A stretch of DNA of 64,000 bases from Phalacrocorax aristotelis (GCF_949628215.1 NC_134280.1:7823795-7887794), one strand, 5' to 3'. Counted from the first letter of the stretch, positions 1 to 45,884 are shown. Made by a program: numbers and translations. Notes: generated from the sequence alone by a model not told the origin.

Positions 1-3000
1 CATTTTCTATTTAAAGTCTATAAATAACCAAATCTTTTCCAATTCTTCAGACTTTTGGTCAAGAAAATGTTGATTGTGATTCACTTAGGGAGGCCCACAC
101 GGGGTTCAGCTTGCAACATGAAGCTGTTGATGAAAGATGTTGTCATACAGACTGTAGTAATGCAATCCTGTGGTTAAAAGAGAAAGTCTTGGCTAATAGA
201 CATGCACATAATTAAGAGGGACATAAGGCATCTAGTGGACATTTTAGTAATTATAGTCTTGATTTTTTGGAAGGAACTTTACATATAAAGAAGCAGTTTG
301 CTATACAGAAGCATTTTTTTACATTGGACTGACTATTAAAATAGCTTCTTTAAGGATTAAACAATATAAAGATGTCATCTGTCTTAATGCATCATGCATC
401 CTAATTCAGTTTCTAGTCCTTTGTAATATTACTTATCTTTAATTATCTGTAATATTAATTACAGATAGAAATATTGTTGTCTTTAATGGAAATGGTGATA
501 GCTTTGGCATGCTTTTCTGCTACTTGTTCACTTATTTTGGTTTGTTTGGGTTTTTTTATTATCCAGGGGAATTTTATCAAAAAATCACCTAGATGACTTA
601 GTGCTGCTGCTGATGCAGAGAACCCTTTGCTGCAGTTACCAGCATTTAATTAATATATCTTGTTTCTTGTTGTAAATTAAAGAGAAATTACTGTTTCAGT
701 AACATTCTTAGAATTACCTGTTGAATCAAAACGGCACCTTCTAGGTTTCTGTCGTTTACATTTGATGCACTGTGTTAGGGACTTCAGATTTTTCCAGCAC
801 TAGATCTTGCTGAGCATGGTTCAAACAGGACTCAAAACACAAGCTTTTACTTCCATACCAGATTAGATATTTAGTCTGAATGAGCAAAAGCATATTTTCT
901 AATTACCAAATGGAAGTTTAGAGTAGATTATGAACATTTGTAAATACAAAAATGGTCATATGCAGTAGAAAACTTTGTAGTACTGCTGTGTGCCCAGGCA
1001 CTTATATGCACATTTGGATACAGGATCTACACAGGTAGGAACTGAGTTGAAATACATCCTAAAATTATGGCAAATTTAACGACGAAGGGATGTTACAGTT
1101 TTAAAGTGTGTTCCGAACCAAGAAACATACCGTTTCAATTTTAACTCCAGTTTAGGCAGAGAGGGAGAAGCACATTTAATCACAAGTACAAAGTTTTAAA
1201 GTTCTGCTATGCAAGTTTAAGTTTGCAAAGCAATATTACAGTTACAATGATGTAAAAGTCAGTTTCTTCCTGTATTTTTAAACAGATACCATGTGGCGTG
1301 TCTTGGATTCCATGCATATTCTTATCAAAACTCTGTAATGACTTCACTAGCATGACGTCTCCTCCATAGGATACATAATCTGATTATGAATGCATCATAC
1401 AACACATTCACATTTAACTATTATTTTCTTTTTCATGGTGCAAAGAATTCTCTATCATAAGTTTAAAACATTTTTATTTGCAATTATTAGTGAGAGGGCT
1501 TTTATTCAGCGGGTTAGAAACTTGTATTTTCAATGAAGACACTGCTATTCGTGTCATTAGTGTTTTCTGGGCATTTGCCACAATGTTGACATGAAAAAGG
1601 AAGCGGGGGAAAATAGAGGAGAACTGTTTAGGGGAAAAAAAAGCACCAGCATAAAACTTTTAGTCTTTTAAACAGTCACTTATTTGAAAAGCAAAGGGAA
1701 TTTATAGTTCTGCCTCATACTATTTTAGCTTGATACATTCTCTGTGTTTCTTACCATTACGTTCTCTTGCACCCAAAGTATTGCATTGCTGCCTCAGTCT
1801 TTTTAAGGAGTTTTAAACAGAATTATTTCGTAAGAGGGTGCACTTCTAAGCACTTAGTGTAATTTCTCCTCATCTTTCTTGAATTTGTTGCCTCTGCTTA
1901 AATAATGGAGATGAATGGAGGCTCACCCTTAACAGAATGAATTCTGATTTAAAGCTTCCTGTCAACCTCTGCTTTGTACAAATTTAGGCATTTGTTTGTT
2001 ATGCTGATTTGAGCAACTGTAGCGTTTTTAAAGAAAAACATACTATTCACAAATTTTTCTGCAGTATGTGGAATTACCTAATGGTTAAGCAAGTCAAGCA
2101 CATGAAGCACCATGGCCTATATAACTTTTAGAGCAGCTGCCAATATGTTCTATCACCTGAAAGTATTACCGTCAAAGAAATAGCGTAATCAACTAAAATG
2201 CTCAAATTTGGCTTTTTTCTTCAGTTATCTGTAATTTACTTACAGTGATGCTGTTAGGTCTTGAGAACTTTGATGCTTGAATTTTCCACTGTTATTTTAA
2301 TATAATCAGATTTTTCAAAACTTTTATTTTTATTCAAAATTTCTGTTGGATAACCTAAATTTGAACTCAGCTTTATAACATTTAAAAGTTTGTCCCAGGT
2401 TAGACCACAGATCGATCTAGCTTTTCGTAGGGCTGATATGGATGCTTCAGGAATAGTAGAAGGCAGGGCAAGCAAATAGTTGTAGTTGGCAACACTTGGT
2501 GATTTGTATCTCAGCTGCTTCTGGGTCACACCTGGCTTTATCAGAGAAGAAAGCTAAGTTTCCCTCAGCAATTAAAAAGATAAACTTAATTGTTTAGCCA
2601 GGTAAATCCTACTTCAAAAACACGAGAGAATGACTAATTCCAAACATAGATATTTCTAAAGAGAAACTTCCCAATCCTATTCAGTTTCTCATGTGGTTTT
2701 ACTGTAGCTGTACAAAAAGACTGTAGTGCTAGAATACTTAGGCTTTGTTCACAGCTCTTAGACTGACTTACTCCAGGTGGTGCTAGTTAAACTGATGCAG
2801 ATGCAAGTGATTAGGACTATAGTTACCCTCAGCAGTAGCTTGTACCTGCTTGTGCTCTGTCCTTACCTCCTTTAACTGGGGGTTACTGCCCCTCAGTAAC
2901 ATCTCCTGTGTGTATAAATATTTACCTGACCACCCTCCGACTTAGCTGTATGGGTTTTCAGGGGCAGAGAGAGGGGTCCTACTAATTAAAAAAAAAAAGC

Positions 3001-4036
3001 CAACCTTGTAAACTTGAAGACTGTTAACTGCTCCTTGCTTTACCGAGATCAGTAGTGGCTGGCTTGTCTGATGGCATCCTTGCTCACCTCTTATTATTTG
3101 CAGTTAAATTGTGGGCCTTCTACTTTCCTGCTTTCAAAGGGCTTATGTGGTCAAGTGATTTATATAAAGCGCTCTCCAGTCTTCTCAAGAAGGCCTGAGA
3201 AGTGAAAGATAAAGTTAATTTTAACAGTTACTTTTCATAAAAAGGAAAGAAATATTTTCTGATATTTGGCCTTTTGTAAGCAGGCTAGCAAACAGAGTGA
3301 AAATATATTTCCAGTGGGGGTGAGATTATCTGTAGGAAGTTACTGATTTAGAGTCACGTACCTTAAATACCTAAATAAAAACTGCTTACACAAATTTTTT
3401 TCTCACCTATGACTCTTGAAGCTTCTGTAATTGTTTGCTTATAGCACACTTTATATCATATTTTGGAAGACTTTCAAGATGTTATATGGTGTTTTAATGT
3501 ACTATTAGTGACTGTTAGTGGAGGGCAATTAAGATGTCCTCTGTTTTAGAGAAGTGACTTACAAGCATCTTGCATCTTTCAGTAACAAGTCATATAGTTT
3601 AGACAAGCTCAGTTTTGATTTTCCCGCGCAGATCTAGGACTTCCTTTCAGTTTGTTGTTCTGCTGGTGAAGACACATCTTTCAGATAATTGCATCAGCTG
3701 ACACATACAAGAGTGTATGTGGCCTAGAAAAAGGAACTATGCAACTTGTCAGTTTATGTATATACACACAAAGAACAAGCGAGCACTAAGCTTATCTGTA
3801 ATTCTTTCCCTCCCAGGTCTTCCATCCCAGTTTGAATTTATTGTGGCTGGGAATATTTTAGCAAAGTCCTTCATTACTCAGTTATTATATGTATACTGAG
3901 TAACTTTACCTAAATCCTTAACTCTGTTTTGTTGTTCCAGCAGTCCATACAGTATGTGAATGTCCTAGTGCTCAGTACTGAGTCTAGTGCGGCGTAATGA
4001 AATTTAGTAAGCCTCCTATCCTATCTTTATTGACAG
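1..4036 (+). other. DARS1: DARS1 intron 4 (inferred), 3' part
   Basis: No DARS1 exon was found here: the expected upstream residues (around human 60-107) do not appear in any frame, so the window opens inside an intron. The only notable content is the antisense open frame at 2254-2529. The rest is AT-rich unique-looking sequence without a recognisable repeat. Confidence 0.6.
2254..2529 (-). other. antisense open frame of unknown nature in a DARS1 intron
   Basis: On the minus strand a frame stays open for about 98 codons and ends KSFEKSDYIKITVENSSIKV then LKT and stop. The first codon at 2529 is GTG, not ATG; the open frame extends a few codons upstream (LSSLIKPG) to a stop. A pyrimidine-rich run followed by AG (TTTCTTCTCTGATAAAG|CCAG) just upstream could be a splice acceptor, so it might be a terminal exon of an antisense gene or a retrocopy remnant. 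The composition (Lys/Ser/Leu/Ile rich, one Trp, no low complexity) looks protein-like, but I do not recognise a family. A chance open frame remains possible. Confidence 0.25.
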
Positions 4037-24626
<20,590 letters not shown>

Positions 24627-24970
24627 CATGAGTGGCTGTTCAAAGCTTGAGATTATTTGCCCTGCAAATACAATAAGATTGCAAGCGTACCCCCTCCTAC
24701 TGCTGAACCTGTATTGATTTGAGCATTATAATATGCAATACAAAAAAAAAAAAATCTCATTTACTAAAGTGCCACAATAATTTTTTTATCCTTAGCTGTT
24801 TATTTAAAAGAAAATATTTTAACAGTTCAAGACTCTTTGTATTGGCAACTGTGCACATTTTTAATGAAAATGTGATACTTTGAGTTACAATTCTATGTGA
24901 CACTAGAATACTATCATGTTTCTAAACATTTTAATAAATGATGCAATAAAAAAATCTGCATTTTTAACTT
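24627..24970 (+). other. DARS1: DARS1 3' UTR (main form)
   Basis: AT-rich sequence after the DARS1 stop, ending shortly after two AATAAA hexamers. The 3' end is inferred from these signals only. Confidence 0.7.
24933..24950 (+). terminator. DARS1: DARS1 poly(A) signals
   Basis: Two AATAAA hexamers, 24933-24938 and 24945-24950, about 310 bases after the stop codon. This is the usual place for a 3' processing signal. Confidence 0.75.
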
Positions 24971-27900
24971 ATGTCAGCAAGATTGAATATTCTGAAGTAC
25001 AGAATTCGCTCAAAGCTAAAATGACTGGATGCTTGCAATTTAAAAACCAGGAGGAAAGCAGCCAATTGTTAATCTACGTGAGTGTCAGGTAGAGAAGCAG
25101 GTGAGAAGAACAACATTCTTAACAAAAAGTCTTCATATGAAATTGTGAAAATAGATTGCAATAAATCTCTCAAAGCAAATTAGATACAATGTCTTTCTGA
25201 TTTTTGCTTTGTTGATCGATAATCATGAATCCATAAGGGTTGCTTTCTCTTTTAATGATGCAATAGCTGCTGGAAGTTTAAATTTATTTTCTTTTTTTAA
25301 GTTGTACATAAGCCATAGGCCTCTTCTTTATGTTACTGATTGAGAATGGATAGGTTACACACACTCATGGAATACACAAGGGATATATAATATTCTCAGA
25401 AAATAAATGGTCGGTGAGTTTGAGAGCAGGACATGTATTTTCCTGCCTGAGCCAGCCTCTAGGATAACAAACAAGACAAATCAGCAAGGATTTCATGTAT
25501 CTATTGCCAATGAAAGAAAATCAAATAATGTAAGCAAACCTATTTCAGGATTTTTCTCATTTATAAATGCTCTGAACAGCCCAGCTGATGCACATTTAGA
25601 GAAATGGGGTGCTTCTGTAAGTCAGAGTACTTCTGAAATTCTTTATAGACATCCTTCTTCTCAAACGAATCACCTACTTGAACCTCCTCAATTTGCAGTG
25701 ATGTACAAAGCTACTTCTCTTCCTCCTCCTCCCAGCCCGAAAGGATGTGCCCTGCATTTGGAGAGGAACCACTGTATTTGAGACTTCCTTTTATGGACTG
25801 CATCTGATAGTTGTTTTTCAAATTTAAATTTTCAAGTGTAGATGCCAAAGAGCAAAGGATTAAATTACTTGCCTGGGCACTGCAATAGAGTTACTCTAAT
25901 ATTTATACATATTTGTAATTCCTGACTTAATTTTTGCTTAACATTTTACATAATAAAGAGCTTTCAGTAGGAGGTATGGTTTAGACAGTTTGTGTTATTG
26001 TCACTACCTTGATTTTTAAATGTCAGAGAAGCCACTTATTGGTTATGCTACAAAAAGGTCAGTGAGGCTGTGTATAAATTGTGTAGAATTTCACAAAAGG
26101 GCAAATCATCTTTTGCAGCTGCCATTGAACAAGACTTAATTTTAATGTTTTGTGACAGGCGTTCTCCATTAAAAAACAATCATACTAGGTCAGTTAGGTG
26201 AGGTGCTGGAAATGTAAAAGTTAAACTTTGTTTAGAAGTCACACAATTCAAGGAATAACACACTTTGCAGCATTGCTTATGAGTATGTCGTAATTAATTT
26301 ACCATGGATTCTTCCCCAAGTATTAACTTCAAAATCTTAAGAGCGTACCCAGTTGTACTTTACACGGCTAAGTGGATTATAGGCACAGCTTATCATCAGC
26401 GTTATTATTGATGAATCCGAGTTTCCAGACAGTTGTTTATTCAGCTAAGCCACCTGAAATGAATTTAATTACTTTATCATATGGAACTGGTAATGTGTTC
26501 CACAGCAGAAGCACATCGTTCCTAATACGCGGCAAAATTACTGACTTGTATTTTATGCCAACAAATAAAATACTGAGAACTGTGCTCTAGATTTGGCAGC
26601 AAGGTCTGTGCATACATTCCTGTAACAACTGTGCTTATCCCAGTTCTGTTTAGAGTTGTTCAAGCTCATGTTGTAGTTTGATTTATTCACAGTAGCTGCA
26701 CAAGAATAATTTGGATGCAGACCCCGATTCCTTTGTAACCAGAATCCTTTCATGCAGTTTTTCTTGGCTAACTGAAAATAATTATGATCATGAATCAAAA
26801 TGCATTTGTCCTGAATCTAATCCTAACAGGAGACTTTAGTGGAAGCTGCACATTGTTAAAACTTAGGTTGAAACCCTGCAAATAGTAATTTCAGAACTTG
26901 ATGTTGCTTTGATAGGTAGTGACTCTGTCTTGGTTGTTCTGGAAAAGTCGAACTTGTGTAGTCCTTTATTTCCAGTAACCTGCGGGAAGTTTAGCATTTT
27001 ACATGGAGTCCATATTGCTGCTGCTTCTCCACCAGTTAAAATGTTTTCTGTTTTTTTTTTTTTTCTTACATGATGTACAGATGAGAATTGCAACTGTGCA
27101 ATTTTTTAAATCAAGCTACTAAAAAGGATACTGGTAAGGAATAGCCAGTGAGTCACCGGCTCAAAACAAAGGGCACAAAGCCTCAGTTTGCTTCTGCGGT
27201 TTAACCAAAACGTTTTCCTGTGAAAACCCATCTGTGTTCACTGAGCACTCTGATTCTGCCCAGCAGGGCAGGGAACTCGGGCTGTTCTTTTGGAAGCGAA
27301 GTGCAGGACTGGTTCCCTGTGGCTGCCACACACTGTTAGGGGTTAACCCGGGCAGGCAGCCAGGCACCTCACAGCTGCTTGTGCCCTGCCCAGTGGCCTG
27401 GGGAAGAGGAAAGGAAGAGTAAAAGCAAGAAAGCTTTGTGCTTCCACCCCAGGCCAGTCAATTCCAGGTGTATTAGACACCTCTCCATGTGAAAGCAAAC
27501 CATGGCCTGCACTTTGCTGCCAAAGGGACGGAGGAGAACGCAGTATCCATCTGGCACACTGCTTGGCTGCCTTAGGCTCCAGTTCCTACCAGGGTTCCAG
27601 CACATCCCATGCGGCAGTGCTCAGCCGTGGTGCTATTTCACTTGGGCCATGGGAGTCCACTGCTAGCCTCCACCACATGCACCTGCACGGCTCCTCCCGT
27701 ACGCCCTGCAGCTGGCCACGGGTCCCCTCAGAGCACCTTCCTCCATGCCAGAAAGCGCCTGGGAAAGTGAGAAAGCCTGGAAAAACAGCATGTTTTCCTG
27801 ACAGCCATCTCTAGAGCACACAACTTGCCCAAACAGATTTTAATTATTTACCATTCCTTGTTTGAGTATTGCCATTACCTGTGTGCAGGGCGGGGGTAGG

Positions 27901-28600
27901 CTGGGGGAGGGTTTTGGTAAAGAGAAATTAAGAAAAACCAGCTGAGATTATCTAAGGTGAGTTATTTCTTTTAAAATAAACAAGCCTCACAACCAGTATG
28001 CACTTGTGCACGTTTTTGCTGGTATGATCGCACAAAATATGGAATTTATTCACTGCAAGTTGTTTTAAAGTTATCATTAGTTCTGTTTTCTTATTTTCTT
28101 TGGATTCAAAACAGCATGTAAGCATAGGGTCGATTGTAAACAGCTGGGCAGTTTTTCTTCTACTTTGCCAACTCATAAGCCCTTAGCCACGTGCAAAAAG
28201 AACACAAAAACCCAACCCTCAGAAAGCTGTCATTAACAATCTGCATTAAAATAGCACCAACTTTCAAAAAGGGCTAACCCAGCCAGAACCTCCACCCCGA
28301 CCTCTGCCGTGAAAAGTGAGCAAACCGTTAAGAGTTTTATCTTATTACACCTAAACCCCCTATTGCCAGGCTGCCTTTACCATTTCGCAAGCCTACCATA
28401 TGGCAAGCGCACCGTAACGAGAAATAACGCTGCTGCTGGAAGCCTGCGCTGCCAGTGCTTTGTAAAGGGTCTCAGAAGCGAGAGTCAGCCGTTAGCTGCC
28501 GTAATTACAGCGAAATTCCCAGTTTAGGCAGAGATTAACGACTCCGCAGGTGGCGGAGCAATTCTAAGCGATTTTTCATAGATACTGAAGCGGTTCCTGC
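24971..28600. other. DARS1-MCM6 intergenic region
   Basis: No gene is supported. Contains a 124-codon open frame (25407-25781) followed by AATAAA at 25952, AT-rich sequence to about 27150, then a more GC-rich stretch (27150-27820) with short overlapping frames on both strands that match nothing I know. A T-rich run lies at 27052-27064. Confidence 0.6.
25952..25957 (+). terminator. possible distal poly(A) signal
   Basis: AATAAA about 1.3 kb past the DARS1 stop, 170 bases after a 124-codon open frame (25407-25781). It could mark an alternative long DARS1 3' UTR; the sequence alone does not show that it is used. Confidence 0.3.
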
Positions 28601-28900
28601 TGGCGGGCACCACGTGCCGCCAGCTGCCATTCAGCCAGGGCTGTCACCGCCACGGCACCCCTTGGCAAACGTTACCTCGTACCGTCCTACCCGTAAGCAC
28701 GACGTCACAAACACGCAGCCGAGTCTCCAAACTAAGGCCCGACCATCATCTGGTTTAACCTACACCCTTTTCACCCCAGGCTAGTCCTTGGGAAGCCGGA
28801 GGTGCAGCCTACCTAGCGGGTCCTGTCGGTGAGGGGCTGCCCGAGACGCCGCGCACGACCACTACCGAACCCAGTCCTGAGCACGGGCGCGCCCCTCGCC

Positions 28901-28912
28901 TTTGGCGCGAAA
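28901..28912 (+). promoter_or_regulatory. MCM6: E2F site, MCM6 promoter
   Basis: TTTGGCGCGAAA, a full match to the E2F consensus (TTTSGCGC plus the AAA half on the other strand), 259 bases before the start codon. MCM genes are established E2F targets induced at G1/S. Confidence 0.75.
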
Positions 28913-28935
28913 ACCTCCGTGAGGGGAGGGGCTTT

Positions 28936-29017
28936 GCGGCCCGGCGGTCGCCGATTGGCCGGGGCGGTGCACGTGGGGCGCGCTTGTGGCGCGAACTGCT
29001 GTGGGGCCGGGTCGGGG
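28936..29017 (+). promoter_or_regulatory. MCM6: MCM6 promoter module, copy 1
   Basis: An 82-base unit with an inverted CCAAT box (ATTGG, 28954-28958), a GCACGTGGGGCGCGC segment and an E2F-like TGTGGCGCGAAC (28985-28996). The same order recurs 109 bases downstream. Confidence 0.75.
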
Positions 29018-29044
29018 AAGGAGGGGGCAGCGGGGCGGGACTCT

Positions 29045-29136
29045 GCGGCCCGACGGTCGCCGATTGGCCGGCGCGGCGGCGGGGCGGTGCACGTGGGGCG
29101 CGCTGTGGCGCGAACCGCTGTGGGGCCGGGTCGGGG
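29045..29136 (+). promoter_or_regulatory. MCM6: MCM6 promoter module, copy 2
   Basis: 92-base near-copy of 28936-29017, with inverted CCAAT (29063-29067) and E2F-like TGTGGCGCGAAC (29104-29115). Differs from copy 1 by an about 11-base GC insertion after ATTGGCCGG, loss of one T, and a few substitutions. Confidence 0.75.
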
Positions 29137-29170
29137 CTGGGTCGGGCCCGGTGCGGCGGCGGCGGGCGGG

Positions 29171-42579
<13,409 letters not shown>

Positions 42580-43000
42580 GGGCTGAGAGCTGGATTGTAC
42601 AGCTGACTAGTTATGTGTTGGAGAATACATTCTTTTCTTAAAAGAAAGTTGCTGTGTGGCTAACGTCTTAAATTCCTACGAGCGCTTTACTGTGGAATGT
42701 GCCACGGTGCGGTTAGTAATGTATGATTGCTCGTTTACACTGAGCATACCTGGGAAGTTTTAAAAGAAATTACACACTTACATATTAGTTTCATTTATTA
42801 ATTCTGGGTTTCAATGCCATCATCCAGATGCAGAAGAGAATCATTCAGTAGCTCTTTTCAGTAGCAAGCTATGTAGATGATTCTGTTTTAAATGAGAGGA
42901 ATTTTCCACTCTTCTTCTATTGTATTTAGTAGACTTTTTATGCTGTCGTTTTTACTGTTTTTCATATTGACATAAATAAAAGATCATTAAATGTCTGGGG
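42580..43000 (+). other. MCM6: MCM6 3' UTR
   Basis: About 400 bases after the stop, ending after AATAAA at 42975-42980. End inferred from the hexamer. Confidence 0.7.
42975..42980 (+). terminator. MCM6: MCM6 poly(A) signal
   Basis: AATAAA (in ACATAAATAAAAG), 396 bases after the stop codon. Confidence 0.75.
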
Positions 43001-45180
43001 GTGGATTTATTATCACTTGTATGTGGGATTGCTATTTTCTATGCCTGTGCTTTGAGGTTCAAAAAATAGTGATCTAAATATTTAATGTCTTAAGAAAGAT
43101 TAAATTTCCTGGATGACAGATGCTGGTTTTTAAGAAGTGTTATTTAACTTCCAGTAACAGATAATGAGAAACTCTGATTGCTTCTCTTTCTTTTTAGATG
43201 GACTAAAGATGTATATGCTCCTGTTGTATATGTAAAATAGAAAATTGAAAATAGACAAGCCCAAAGCAAGGCTTTAAGTCAGGAGGTCAGAAAATCCACA
43301 TCTTGATGAATGTCTTGACTTGTAAGTGAACTGAAAACTGCCATCATTTGTGAAGGATTTTTTAAGACTATTTATGTAAACTAGTTTCTAGATTTTTCTA
43401 TAAGAAAAATTTACTTAAATTTCTGTTCTCAATTATTTGCTGTATGCTGTGGTATCATTAAATAATCTATTAAGAATTTAAAATACCTGAATCTTTGTCT
43501 TGTCAACCTGATACCAGCACCTAAAAACCATTTGTAACAGCATGAAAGATACCAAAGCTATATATTTGAAGTATAAATAGTGTGAATTAACTTTCTGAAG
43601 CAGGTCCAGAAATGGAGCTGCTTTGTAAGACAGTTGTCTTTTTCCTGTTAGTCTCACCCAGCTTTGGAGAGATATGCTTTGGTCTAACTAAGCATATCAC
43701 TGAAGATAACAGTTATATTTAAGGAATGGAAAGAATCATAAATAATTGTCACTAACAATGCTACCACATCACTGGGCTCTAATTCACTAACTCTAACTGC
43801 AGCAACTTCTCTCCACTAATTTCTTTCATAAACGGCATCTTGGCAAATGCTACATTTCATTAGAAATTGCCACCCACCTGTAACAACAGTTTCATGTTAT
43901 TCTGTATTGTTCATTTGCTTTCAGAATAAGGGCAGGAAGATGTTTGTACTTCATTATGTAGTTCCCCCAATCTTTGTTTGATAATAAATATTCTTCACAT
44001 GGGAGAAAGTATCTTTTCTGCTTCTCTTTCCCCAGTTGTATATGCTTCATAGGCTAGGAGGGGTGGTTCTCTTCCCAAGTTAACACTGCTCTACTGAAAA
44101 ATAAGTAGCAGGTGGTGCTGTAAAGTTCCTATTGTTATTCAAACATCAGAGGGGGAAAAAAGAAGAAAAATAGAGCACGTAGTTGCTCAGAACAGTAAGT
44201 ATTTCAAGGCTTTCTAAAAAGAATAATCACCTGGGAATCAAACAGGGTCAAAGTACACAGGTTACTATCCCTGTATAATCTAGAAGATTGTCTATTTGCG
44301 TAACAGCAAATGTTGAGAGACGTTTTCTACTGTAATTTAAAGATAATGTTGCTTGGCAGAGGAATAAGTTGCCCAGTTGATTCCAGGTGTACTTCAGACA
44401 AAAAGCTGGTTATTAAAGGAAATAAATTCAGAGATGGAACTGACTTTTTATTTATGTAGAATTTTGTATTTAGTTGATTTAAACATGTTCTGTATTTAGG
44501 CAACTCTTCAGTTTTGCTGTATTTGAATGTAGGGAAGTCAAGTTATCTCTTCCTTGCAGCAGTTCAGGCAGGTGATCTGTATGTGTCCACCCTGCTGAGA
44601 GAGCATATGTTTTCAAGGCTGAAGGAAGGAGTACTTTGGAAGGCAATAAAATTATGTTCAAATTCCTTGATGTTATCAGGCAAGAGGATGCACATTGTTG
44701 CTGCTGCCTGAATTAATGTAATAGCCACTTTTCCAAGTGGGTGAGATGCCACATCTCAGATTTCCTTTCTGCACCTAAGAATTAGAGCATAAATGTGCTT
44801 CTTGCTGTCCTGTGCACCTAGAGCTGTGGCGGCACCCAGCTCCAGCAACGCAGATAACTGCTCATTATTTTCTGCATCCAGAGCTGTGCTGGGATCCCTC
44901 TTAAGCCAAAAAAGGCCAAGAGGACATAAAAAGCATTGTCTACCTATCTCATCTTCCTCTGAAATTGAGGCAGTATTAGTAAATGTCAATTGATGTTCAA
45001 GGATAAAGGGGAACCTGAGCATCTCAGAAAATACTTCCATGTGACTGGTTTTCCTGTATTTGTCCATTTGTTCATCTGTTGACTAAAAGTCCTGATTTGT
45101 TATCATTCTAGTGTCAGCTAGTTCTGGGACCATTTATCTGTGTAATAGATAATTTCAGTTAAATATTACTTCCACTGTAA
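42981..45180. other. MCM6-LCT intergenic spacer
   Basis: 2.2 kb between the MCM6 poly(A) signal and the LCT TATA-like box. It contains a diverged duplicate of the LCT promoter and signal-peptide start (43572-43722). The stretch 44480-45070 has overlapping short frames on both strands without recognisable content. Confidence 0.7.
43572..43722 (+). pseudogene. LCT: duplicate LCT core promoter, leader and signal-peptide start
   Basis: From TATAAATA (43572) the first 96 bases align without gaps to the real LCT start (from 45181), with about 11 mismatches by eye. The distance from TATA to ATG is 40 bases in both, and the ATG context CCAGAAATGGAGCTG is the same. The copy reads [19 protein letters not shown], against [19 protein letters not shown] in LCT. 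After the signal peptide the similarity stops; the frame runs to TAA at 43720-43722 (36 codons) with no good donor site, so it cannot encode LPH. Weaker similarity extends upstream (ACCATTT...AGATA). It is either a relic of a partial tandem duplication or an upstream alternative promoter. Confidence 0.8.
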
Positions 45181-45188
45181 TATAAGTA
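45133..45188 (+). promoter_or_regulatory. LCT: LCT core promoter with CDX-, GATA- and HNF1-like motifs
   Basis: Just upstream of the LCT start lie TTTAT (45133-45137, CDX-like), AGATAA (45147-45152, GATA), GTTAAATATTACT (45158-45170, close to the HNF1 consensus GTTAATNATTAAC) and TATAAGTA (45181-45188), 40 bases before the ATG. CDX2, GATA4 and HNF1-alpha are the established regulators of the mammalian lactase promoter in enterocytes. Motif calls are by eye. Confidence 0.6.
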
Positions 45189-45220
45189 GTGTGAAATAAC
45201 TTTCTGAAGCAAGTCCAGAA

Positions 45221-45884
45221 ATGGAGCTGATTTGTAAGACAGTCATCTTCTTTCTGTTAGTCTCTCCCAGCACTGGGATAGAGGGGGAATTTGCTCAGAA
45301 TTTTATCGCCATTGCTGGACCTCTACCCAGTGAGTTAGTAAATAGATTGCATCTGCAGAACCAAGTCCTACCCAAGGAAGATCAGGGCCCTGCCGTGGCT
45401 GGAGCCCATGATTACCTCTGCCAACAAGATCCTGTGGCTCCTGAGCTGCTCCAGTACTTCTCCCACCTTCGTGAGATTGGGGTGACACATTACAAAGTCT
45501 TCCTGCCATGGGCACGCATCCTTCCGAAGGGGGACGCTAGGAAGCCAGATGAAGCTCAAGTGCAGTGCTACCAGAAGCTGCTCAAGACCCTGGTTGCTGC
45601 AGACCTCAGGCCGGTGGTAGTTCTGCATCACCAGCATGTCCCTGGTGCTGTGGCCACGCAGGCTGTGGGTAGGAAAGCCAATGCTTTTGCTGACCTTTTT
45701 GTGGAATACACAGAGTTCAGCTTCCGTGTTTTTGGGGACCTGGTCAATGTGTGGCTCACCTTCAGTGACCTGCCGGAGGTCCTTGAAAGCTTGCCTTACG
45801 ATGACCCCCAGTACCGAGCCCAGGCCCTAGCTGCCGCGCATAAAAGGGCTTACACCCTCTACCATGAGAAATACTCGCCAGCAG
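45221..45884 (+). CDS. LCT: LCT exon 1 (signal peptide, domain I)
   Basis: 664 bp. Signal peptide (about residues 1-19), then domain [59 protein letters not shown]. Domain I is degenerate as in mammals. Donor GTAAGG. Confidence 0.97.

Noticed and set aside
1-4036. Search for DARS1 exon 4 (residues about 60-107)
   Set aside because: No frame encodes the expected [20 protein letters not shown]-like sequence; the exon is taken to lie upstream of the window.
27161-27814. Possible small gene in the GC-richer part of the intergenic region
   Set aside because: Frames overlap on both strands, are short, have no splice-supported structure and match no family I recognise.
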